This document shows, one piece after another, positions 23,540 through 29,725 of a DNA stretch of 29,725 bases (positions are counted from its first letter, which is position 1; every line of letters starts with the position of its first letter). Origin of the DNA: Bifidobacterium breve (GTDB lineage Bacteria; Actinomycetota; Actinomycetes; Nanopelagicales; Nanopelagicaceae); NCBI GenBank assembly GCA_945866155.1, contig CAMBGL010000002.1, positions 1 to 29,725 on the forward strand, in the 5' to 3' direction. Both the position numbers and the translations under genes were made by a program. Below the pieces are notes generated by a model that saw only the letters and a list, made by a program, of their open reading frames with translations, was not told where the DNA came from and ran no database searches.

Positions 23540-24434
23540 CTGGAAGTATGCGCGCTCCTCTAGCCCAATCACTGGCTTTCATCTCATTTTTTCCTGCAGG
23601 AGTGAGTTCCAATATCTCTACACTTTCATTGAGTCCGCAACCCACCATTACTGTATTCGCGATAACAGCAACCTCTCCGATAGCCAGAGCTGGAGCACTA
23701 TCAATTTTTCCGCATCGACATATTTTCATTTTTTCACCACGAAAGAGTGTCCAAGCGGTAGGTGAAGGATAGAAAGCGCGGACTCTATTTCTAATCGAGT
23801 GGGCAGACTCTTTGAAATTCAATTGAGCTTCCTCAACAGAAATTTTGGGCGCTAGAGTCGAATCCCCACTTTGAAACTTCGGACTCTCATTTCGCACAAT
23901 CATTTCGACCGTATCCGCCAATGCCTTTGGTCCCATCTGCGAAAGAGCTTCTAACAATTCATTCGCTCTCCACGCCGGATCAATTGAACAGCTCTGTGAA
24001 ACGTATATGGGTCCTGTGTCCATCCCTTTATCTAAAGCAAAGACAGTTACCCCCGTAACACTCTCACCATTGAGTAGTGCTCGCTGAACAGGAGCAGCAC
24101 CGCGATACTTAGGAAGCAACGAGAAATGCAGATTGATGAAACCATGTTTAGGTAACGAAAGAATCTTCTCGGGCAAAATTACGCCATAGCCAATTGTTAT
24201 CACTAGATCTAAATCTTCAAGGTGATCAATCAAGTCATCACTATGTGATGGCTTCAGACATGGAATATCGTGCTCCTGGGACCATTGCGCCACGATTGAC
24301 GGAGTTAGAACTCTTCCACGTCCGGATGGTTTATCAGGCACAGAAATAGTTCTGACTAGTTCATGCTCGCTATCTAAGAGCCAATTCAAGGATGGAAGTG
24401 CAACTGTTGGCGTTGCCGCCACGCCTATGCGCAC
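23523..24434 (-). CDS. fmt: Methionyl-tRNA formyltransferase
   Basis: Formylates initiator methionyl-tRNA with 10-formyltetrahydrofolate. The 303 residues comprise a Rossmann formyltransferase domain with HFSLLPKYRGAAPVQ (about 108-122) and the catalytic Asp in VFALDKGMDTGPIY, then a C-terminal OB-fold domain. The GTG start shares one base with the def stop (TAGTG), a one-base overlap that implies translational coupling. Deformylase and formyltransferase act on the two ends of the same N-formyl-methionine cycle, which explains the pairing. Confidence 0.96.
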   Translation of the reverse strand: MRIGVAATPTVALPSLNWLLDSEHELVRTISVPDKPSGRGRVLTPSIVAQWSQEHDIPCLKPSHSDDLIDHLEDLDLVITIGYGVILPEKILSLPKHGFINLHFSLLPKYRGAAPVQRALLNGESVTGVTVFALDKGMDTGPIYVSQSCSIDPAWRANELLEALSQMGPKALADTVEMIVRNESPKFQSGDSTLAPKISVEEAQLNFKESAHSIRNRVRAFYPSPTAWTLFRGEKMKICRCGKIDSAPALAIGEVAVIANTVMVGCGLNESVEILELTPAGKNEMKASDWARGARILPGEIFG

Positions 24435-24988
24435 TAAGTGTTCCGTCCGAATAGGGAATGAGGAGATTCTTTGATAGTTGGAATAGCACCGTTGTTCTCA
24501 TTGAACCATTCCGATTCACGAATCTCTTTCATAGCCAATTTTCTATCTTCGGAGCTAAGTCGATCGATAAAAAGAATTCCATCTAAATGATCTGTTTCGT
24601 GCTGGATTGCGCGCGCTAAAAGTTCCGAGCCTTCTACGCTAATTGGCTCTCCATACATATTCCAACCTTTTGCTACAACTCTCATGGCGCGCGATGCTGG
24701 GTAGCGAAGTTCAGGAAAAGATAGACATCCCTCTTCGCCTTCCTGCAATTCTTCACTCAAATCTAATGATGGATTGATGAGATGGCCCAGCGTTTCATCA
24801 ACATCCCAGACGAAAACTCGAAGAGGAACGCCTATTTGAGGCGCAGCTAACCCTGCGCCAGGTGCATCAACCATGGTGTCTGTTAGATCTTGAACCAGCG
24901 TGCGCAACTCTTTATCAAAATCGATAACTGGCGCTGTCTTCGTGACCAATACTGGATCACCAAAGAGGCGAATTGGTTGAATTGACAT
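24434..24988 (-). CDS. def: Peptide deformylase
   Basis: Removes the formyl group from nascent peptides, using a bound metal ion. The 184 residues carry all three motifs: GAGLAAPQIG (44-53), EGCLSFPE with metal ligand Cys88, and QHETDHLDG with His130, Glu131 and His134. The ATG at 24988 is six bases after TAGACT and lacks a Shine-Dalgarno, so def starts a leaderless def-fmt-rsmB transcript. It lies 36 bases downstream of priA. Confidence 0.97.
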   Translation of the reverse strand: MSIQPIRLFGDPVLVTKTAPVIDFDKELRTLVQDLTDTMVDAPGAGLAAPQIGVPLRVFVWDVDETLGHLINPSLDLSEELQEGEEGCLSFPELRYPASRAMRVVAKGWNMYGEPISVEGSELLARAIQHETDHLDGILFIDRLSSEDRKLAMKEIRESEWFNENNGAIPTIKESPHSLFGRNT

Positions 24989-24994
24989 GTGCTG

Positions 24995-25000
24995 AGTCTA
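24995..25000 (-). promoter_or_regulatory. -10 element of def-fmt-rsmB
   Basis: TAGACT, six bases, then the def ATG; no Shine-Dalgarno. Just upstream (25008-25023) is a small inverted repeat, GTGAA with TTCAC around six bases, without a T tract. Confidence 0.55.
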
Positions 25001-25024
25001 CCAAGTGGTGAAGAAACTTTCACA

Positions 25025-26914
25025 TTACGCGAGTGAGTATGGAGTTATTCGAATATATAAAAGTGGTTTTTTGGCGATTCCACGTTTTCGTTGGAGTTCA
25101 CGTAAGAAATTTGCAGTACTTTCATGATCTTCTTCATTGAAACGCAGGATGATTTTCGATTCCGAATTGCCTATCTCAACAGGTCCTAATATTGAGATCG
25201 TTGAACTCAAGCGTCCTGAAGTAATTGAACTTCGAAGACCAGAAACAAGCTGAGTTGCTTCCTGGTTTGTGACTCGAAGGTATGCACTTCTTTCAAAAGG
25301 TGGAAGACCGAGTTCTGAGCGTTCACGTAATTCTCTCTGAATCATTGTCGCAGGATTCCATTGAGTAATCGCGGCAATAATTGGATGCGCATCATCTATC
25401 GCCATAAGTATCTGGCCATCTTTTCTAACTAGTGAGCATGTTTCAAAAAGCATTTCACGAGCACGCTCCCCTGCAGCAAGATCATCGTGCGAGAAGAAAG
25501 CTAAAGCATTCAAAATGACGACAGCGCTGTATCCATTTATCGAAACTGGTTGAGCCCCGGGAGTTGCAATAACAATGCATCTTTTATCCGAAATTTCATT
25601 CTTAATCGAATCTCCTGATGAAGAGATGACTGCGACACCCGGAAATGCACGCCCGATCTCCTCGCTTGCACGTTCTATGCCTCTTCCTGCCGCATACTGC
25701 TTATCGCTCTTACACCATGCGCATCGCCACAAAGAGAATTCCTGAGCGCAATGCGAACACTGAGGTGGCTTATTTCCTGCAAGAATCTTAATACGACCAC
25801 CACAAGCACAGAGAGCAAAATTTTTGCACTGTCCACAAATCAAGGCGCTTGCATATCCCTTGCGTGAAACTAAGAAGAGAACTGGTCCTTTCTTGATCGC
25901 TTCTCGGACAGGTTGGAAAATTCGTTCTGGAAGCAATTGCGCCGGCAATGGAGAAAACGCTCTTACGTTCAGGCGGTGAGATTCGTGTATATATCTGATG
26001 CGACGTTGATCAATTTCACGAGCAATGTTGAGTGAGGGAACATACGAAAGAAATAGTAAATCTAACGATTCATCAGAGCTACGCATTCGTGCGACATCGC
26101 CAACATTCCATCCTGGAGAACGAGGATCAAAATAGTCAGGAGATGACTCCTTGTACACGATAATCGAAGAAAGATTCGCAACAGGTGCAAAAATTGCACT
26201 ACGAGTTCCTATGACTAATCTCTTCGATGAAGAAAGCGCATCTAAATAATTCCTATATCTATCACTTCGACTCAGTGAACTACCAAGGGTTATTGCCTCA
26301 TTGCCTGCATTATTTTCATTCCACAGTAGCGCTAAAGCTGATAAATCTCGTTCATCGGGAACAATAACCAGCGATGAACCTATTTCTAAATCTACTAGCG
26401 CCGCTAGTTGTTGCAATGGTGAGATATGGGGGGCTAAAGCTAAAAACTCTACTCTCTGCTTAGATCTCCTTTTTTCACCTCGCGGCGCCTCGTAAGCATT
26501 TCTACCTTTTTCTACACTTGCCACCCGTGGAGGTATTGCACTACGCAATACATCATTTGTCGACGCTGCGAAATGATGCGCAACGCGTTCATAGAGTTTG
26601 AGTGACGATGGTGTTGCGACGGGGAAATTTGAAAGAATTTTGCTAATACTCTTTAGTTTTGCACCACTTTGAGCACTCGAATGCCTGGAGATAACAATAC
26701 CTTCAACTTCGTGATGTGAAAAAGGAATCTGCACTCGAATGCCAATGCTCACTCGCGAAGAGAATTCTTCCGGTACTAAATAGTCATACGGTTGATCCAA
26801 ATGATCAACACCTGTTTCAACCCAGATACGAGCAATCGGTGCATCATGGGCTATCTCACCCGCAGGTTTAGCAATTACCTCGGACTTGAGTCGGAAAAGA
26901 CGAGGCGTTGCCAT
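25025..26914 (-). CDS. priA: PriA-like primosomal protein N', helicase-degenerate
   Basis: A 629-residue homologue of the replication-restart protein PriA. The N-terminal 3'-DNA-binding domain is recognisable (RIWVETGVDHLDQPYDYLVPEE; VQIPFSHHEVEGIVI). The zinc-binding region lies about residues 360-402, with paired cysteines in CGQC, CACG, CSHC and CAWC, and the C-terminal domain ends in a typical RELRERSELGLPPFERSAYLRV block. The ATPase core has lost its motifs: no GKT-type Walker A precedes LVIVPDERDL, and the DEEH box is replaced by VYKESSPDYFD. Actinobacterial PriA proteins share this loss and are thought not to be helicases. It starts 18 bases after metK, in one operon. Confidence 0.9.
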   Translation of the reverse strand: MATPRLFRLKSEVIAKPAGEIAHDAPIARIWVETGVDHLDQPYDYLVPEEFSSRVSIGIRVQIPFSHHEVEGIVISRHSSAQSGAKLKSISKILSNFPVATPSSLKLYERVAHHFAASTNDVLRSAIPPRVASVEKGRNAYEAPRGEKRRSKQRVEFLALAPHISPLQQLAALVDLEIGSSLVIVPDERDLSALALLWNENNAGNEAITLGSSLSRSDRYRNYLDALSSSKRLVIGTRSAIFAPVANLSSIIVYKESSPDYFDPRSPGWNVGDVARMRSSDESLDLLFLSYVPSLNIAREIDQRRIRYIHESHRLNVRAFSPLPAQLLPERIFQPVREAIKKGPVLFLVSRKGYASALICGQCKNFALCACGGRIKILAGNKPPQCSHCAQEFSLWRCAWCKSDKQYAAGRGIERASEEIGRAFPGVAVISSSGDSIKNEISDKRCIVIATPGAQPVSINGYSAVVILNALAFFSHDDLAAGERAREMLFETCSLVRKDGQILMAIDDAHPIIAAITQWNPATMIQRELRERSELGLPPFERSAYLRVTNQEATQLVSGLRSSITSGRLSSTISILGPVEIGNSESKIILRFNEEDHESTANFLRELQRKRGIAKKPLLYIRITPYSLA

Positions 26915-26932
26915 GTTAGATCATTGTCAGAA

Positions 26933-28120
26933 TTAGAGCGCTGATTGCAAAGCGCCAACACGATCTGTCTTCTCCCATGAGAATTCAGGAAGTTCACGAC
27001 CAAAGTGTCCATATGCACTTGTCTTAGAATAAATTGGACGCAATAAGTCGAGATCTCGAATGATGGCGGCGGGGCGTAAATCGAAAACTGCAAGAACTGC
27101 ATCTTGAATACGCGAAACTGGAACCGTTTCAGTTCCGAAGGTCTCTACAAATAGACCCACTGGTTGAGCTTTACCAATTGCATAAGCAATTTGCACTTCA
27201 CAGCGCCTTGCTAGACCCGCTGCAACAACATTTTTAGCAACCCAGCGCATTGCATAGGCTGCTGAGCGATCGACCTTTGATGGATCTTTGCCACTAAATG
27301 CTCCACCACCATGGCGTGCCATACCACCATACGTATCTACAATAATTTTGCGTCCTGTCAGACCCGCATCTCCCATTGGTCCGCCAATAACAAAGCGACC
27401 CGTTGGATTGATAAGGATACGTAGATCATTCTTTGGAAGATCAATCTTAGCCAAGATTGGATCAATTACTGATGCGATAATTTCTGGCGTGAGTTTCTTG
27501 GCAACATCTACTTCTTCTGCGTGTTGGCTAGAAATTACAACCGTATTGAGAGCAATTGCCTTATCACCATCGTATTCAATAGTTACTTGTGTTTTTCCAT
27601 CTGGGCGCAAATATGGAAGCGAACCATCTTTACGAACTTTAGATAGTTGTTGGGCTAATTCATGTGCCAACCAGATAGGTAGTGGCATCAGCTCTTTCGT
27701 ATCATCGCATGCATAACCAAACATAAGACCCTGATCACCTGCGCCTTGAAGGTCCAAAGGATCAACCGATGAAGAGACGCGATTCTCATAGGCATCATCA
27801 ACCCCTTGCGCTATATCTTGTGATTGTTGACCAATCGAAACAGAGACACCGCATGAATTTCCATCAAAGCCTTTATCCGACGAGTCGTATCCAATATTCA
27901 ATACAGTCTCGCGAACAATCCCCATAACGTCTGCATAAGCATCAGTAGTGACTTCGCCGGCAACGTGTACTTGACCAGTTGTAATCAGTGTTTCAACGGC
28001 GACACGGCTCTTCTTATCTTGACCGATTAGCGAATCCAGAATTGCATCAGAGATTTGGTCAGCGATCTTATCCGGATGACCTTCAGTAACTGATTCAGAT
28101 GTAAATAGACGTTTCGACAT
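26933..28120 (-). CDS. metK: S-adenosylmethionine synthetase
   Basis: Makes SAM from methionine and ATP. The 395 residues contain the family signatures SVTEGHPDKIADQISDAILD (9-28), GAGDQGLMFGYA (near 125) and the second signature GGGAFSGKDPSKVDRSAAY (near 270). The ATG is four bases after the coaBC stop, with AGGA close upstream, so it is translated from the gmk-rpoZ-coaBC-metK-priA transcript. It consumes the product of metH. Confidence 0.98.
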   Translation of the reverse strand: MSKRLFTSESVTEGHPDKIADQISDAILDSLIGQDKKSRVAVETLITTGQVHVAGEVTTDAYADVMGIVRETVLNIGYDSSDKGFDGNSCGVSVSIGQQSQDIAQGVDDAYENRVSSSVDPLDLQGAGDQGLMFGYACDDTKELMPLPIWLAHELAQQLSKVRKDGSLPYLRPDGKTQVTIEYDGDKAIALNTVVISSQHAEEVDVAKKLTPEIIASVIDPILAKIDLPKNDLRILINPTGRFVIGGPMGDAGLTGRKIIVDTYGGMARHGGGAFSGKDPSKVDRSAAYAMRWVAKNVVAAGLARRCEVQIAYAIGKAQPVGLFVETFGTETVPVSRIQDAVLAVFDLRPAAIIRDLDLLRPIYSKTSAYGHFGRELPEFSWEKTDRVGALQSAL

Positions 28121-28124
28121 TGTC

Positions 28125-29312
28125 CTAACCTAACTTGTGTAGTGCTTGATCTAGCAGAAGGTGTGAGAGCGTGTCTTTGCTCATCTCATCTACTGGTATC
28201 ACCGCGCCATTGCGGTCGAGAATAGAACCGTTCGTTGAGTCACTTCCGAAGATTGCTCCCCCACTAACATCATTGAGGTAGAGCAAATCAAGATCTTTAC
28301 TCTCCAACTTCTTCTTAGCAGAAATCATATGCTCCGAAGTCTCCGCAGCAAAACCAACAATGACTTGACCCTTGTGACGTCTCTTGGTCAATGTAGCAAT
28401 TACATCAGAATTGGCTTCTAATTCAATGGAGCCAAAGAGAGCTTTCTTGATCTTCTCAAGTGATATCTGTTTTGGTTTTGCATCTGCAACTGCGGCACTC
28501 ATAATTACGAGATCACTTTCATCAAAGAGATTTTCTAATTGAGAGAGCATCTCATCTGCACGTTCAACTCGATACATCGTGACTCCAGGTATATCATCGA
28601 TATCGCAATTCGCCGCAACCAATGAGACATGCGCGCCACGAGAGAGTGCAGCGTGTGCTAATGCGAAACCTTGTTTTCCTGAAGAACGGTTGCCAATAAA
28701 TCGAACAGGGTCGATTGGTTCGCGCGTTCCCCCTGCTGAGATAAGAACTCGCTTATCTAGCAGATCACGTTTGGCACCAGTCACTTTAGAAAATTCATGA
28801 ATGATTTCTGCTGAATCTGGAAATCTTCCTTGACCAGAATCTGCACCGGTGAGGCGACCTACCGCTGGTTCCATAACTGTGTAACCACGGCTTCGAAGCG
28901 TTGCAACATTAGATTTCGTAGCTGGGTCATTCCACATGCTTGTATGCATTGCGGGAACAATCATTATTGGAACAGTTGTTGCGAGAACTAGATTTGTCAG
29001 CAAATCATCAGCCCGCCCTGCTGCTATACGAGCAATGAGATCTGCGGTCGCAGGTGCAATCAGAAAATAGTCAGCCTTTTCTGCCAGTTGAATATGCGTT
29101 ACGCCAGGAACGTTCTCCCACACTTGCGTGTAAACGCTACGACCAGACAGAGCTTCCCACGTTGCGCTGCCAACAAAGTTCAGTGATGAAGGTGTGGGTA
29201 CAACACTGACTAGATACCCCTCGTCTTGGAGGCGACGCAAAAGATCACAAGCTTTGTATGCCGCGATACCAGCACCAACACCGAGAACAATTTCTCTTCC
29301 GCTTTTATTCAT
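28125..29312 (-). CDS. coaBC: Bifunctional phosphopantothenoylcysteine decarboxylase / phosphopantothenate-cysteine ligase
   Basis: Performs two consecutive steps of coenzyme A synthesis: ligation of cysteine to phosphopantothenate (CoaB) and decarboxylation (CoaC). The flavin-dependent CoaC domain is residues 1 to about 185, with GVGAGIAAYKACDLLR, the catalytic His73 (VTHIQLAEKADYFLIAPATAD) and PAMHTSMW (120-127). The CoaB domain follows, with ISAGGTREPIDPVRFIGNRSSGKQG and the nucleotide-binding AAVADAKP region. PAMHTSMW has His where many homologues have Asn, and the active-site flap reads RLTGADSG without the Cys found in E. coli. It lies 21 bases after rpoZ in the same operon. Confidence 0.95.
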   Translation of the reverse strand: MNKSGREIVLGVGAGIAAYKACDLLRRLQDEGYLVSVVPTPSSLNFVGSATWEALSGRSVYTQVWENVPGVTHIQLAEKADYFLIAPATADLIARIAAGRADDLLTNLVLATTVPIMIVPAMHTSMWNDPATKSNVATLRSRGYTVMEPAVGRLTGADSGQGRFPDSAEIIHEFSKVTGAKRDLLDKRVLISAGGTREPIDPVRFIGNRSSGKQGFALAHAALSRGAHVSLVAANCDIDDIPGVTMYRVERADEMLSQLENLFDESDLVIMSAAVADAKPKQISLEKIKKALFGSIELEANSDVIATLTKRRHKGQVIVGFAAETSEHMISAKKKLESKDLDLLYLNDVSGGAIFGSDSTNGSILDRNGAVIPVDEMSKDTLSHLLLDQALHKLG

Positions 29313-29333
29313 TGCGGTTGGTGACGCGCAAAA

Positions 29334-29582
29334 TTACGCGGTTGGTTCGAGATTCTCGATAGTCAATAAGCCTTCGTTGATTTCACGTAGGGCTATTGAC
29401 AGTGGCTTCTCATGTACATGAGTTTCAACTAGTGGTCCTACATATTCAAGAAGACCCTCACCTAGTTGTGAATAATATGCATTGATCTGACGTGCACGCT
29501 TTGCTGCGTAGAGAACGAGACCATACTTTGAACCGCTCTTATCCAAAAGTTCATCAATTGGTGGATTTGTAATGCCGTCCAT
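29334..29582 (-). CDS. rpoZ: RNA polymerase omega subunit
   Basis: A small RNA polymerase subunit that chaperones the beta' subunit. The 82 residues have the actinobacterial form: PPIDELLDKSGSKYGLVLYAAKRARQINAYY (about 7-37) and a C-terminal block LVETHVHEKPLSIALREINEGLL. AGGGG six bases before the ATG supports the start. It stands between gmk and coaBC, the standard actinobacterial order. Confidence 0.96.
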   Translation of the reverse strand: MDGITNPPIDELLDKSGSKYGLVLYAAKRARQINAYYSQLGEGLLEYVGPLVETHVHEKPLSIALREINEGLLTIENLEPTA

Positions 29583-29588
29583 GTAATT

Positions 29589-29593
29589 CCCCT
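29589..29593 (-). promoter_or_regulatory. Ribosome binding site of rpoZ
   Basis: AGGGG, six bases before the rpoZ ATG; an operon-internal Shine-Dalgarno, unlike the leaderless first genes. Confidence 0.7.
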
Positions 29594-29626
29594 AACAATG
29601 CGCTCTGTTGACAGCTAGCTCAGCGG

Positions 29627-29725
29627 CTAAGCAGAGACCAAGGATACCAGTTGCTCGACAACCTCCCTGACCGAGGTATTGACTATAACTAGGTCAAAAG
29701 AAGGTGCTGCAGCCAATTCTTCTTG
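29627..29725 (-). CDS. gmk: Guanylate kinase (partial, C-terminal 32 residues)
   Basis: Phosphorylates GMP to GDP. Only the C-terminal end is in the window, reading QEELAAAPSFDLVIVNTSVR then EVVEQLVSLVSA and a TAG stop. The FDLVIVN segment is the typical late strand of guanylate kinases, and the position before rpoZ fits the conserved actinobacterial order. The rest lies beyond the right edge. Confidence 0.85.
   Translation of the reverse strand, partial: QEELAAAPSFDLVIVNTSVREVVEQLVSLVSA

Noticed and set aside
22166..23572. GTG start at 23572 for rsmB
   Set aside because: It deepens the overlap with fmt to 50 bases and adds residues without family similarity; 23539 is preferred, though not certain.
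1..29725. CRISPR arrays, insertion sequences, prophage genes or toxin-antitoxin pairs
   Set aside because: No repeated spacer-type arrays, transposase motifs, phage proteins or paired small ORFs were seen on either strand.

Overview
The window looks like a piece of a small, streamlined chromosome from a low-GC actinobacterium, with base composition in the mid-40s % GC by eye. An actinobacterial origin is supported by a mycothiol ligase gene (mshC), the PAC2 / SCO1664-like / DUF3090 / MSMEG_4193-type genes beside it, a helicase-degenerate PriA, a SerB with ACT domains, and the gmk-rpoZ-coaBC-metK-priA gene order. Tight packing and low GC are reminiscent of freshwater acI-type lineages (Ca. Planktophila / Nanopelagicales). 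That placement is an inference; no taxonomic marker was compared.

Layout: 1-3092 is most of metH (minus strand, its C-terminus beyond the left edge), divergent from a PAC2-family gene. Next (3981-7143, minus) comes a phosphatase - zinc-ribbon - kinase-like - mshC run. Then follow an aldo/keto reductase, a convergent M20 peptidase, tRNA-Leu(GAG), and a plus-strand run apt - acyltransferase - tdk - alcohol dehydrogenase. A minus-strand membrane pair (uppP, DUF554) is divergent from a YczE-type membrane protein and a purine-type NCS2 permease. That permease has the only long, structured 5' leader in the window and the only clear intrinsic terminator. The right third holds ung and an ABC ATPase, serB, hisE-hisG, rpe, def-fmt-rsmB, and the gmk-rpoZ-coaBC-metK-priA operon entering from the right edge.

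Functional themes: methionine/SAM cycle (metH, metK); translation initiation and rRNA methylation (def, fmt, rsmB); mycothiol synthesis with an uncharacterised kinase-like/phosphatase neighbourhood; nucleobase and nucleoside salvage (apt, tdk, NCS2 permease); and histidine and serine synthesis. There are no insertion sequences, CRISPR arrays or phage genes, and no stretch over 300 bases lacks a gene.

Two organisational patterns stand out. First, most transcription-unit starts carry a TANNNT hexamer 6-9 bases before the start codon and no Shine-Dalgarno, implying leaderless mRNAs. Second, four of the five convergent gene pairs overlap by exactly four bases through their stop codons, and the fifth has the terminator. 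The best candidate for something undescribed is the leader of the NCS2 permease gene (16042-16134). It can form a hairpin with a possible pseudoknot, or alternatively pair across the ribosome binding site, as a translational riboswitch would.
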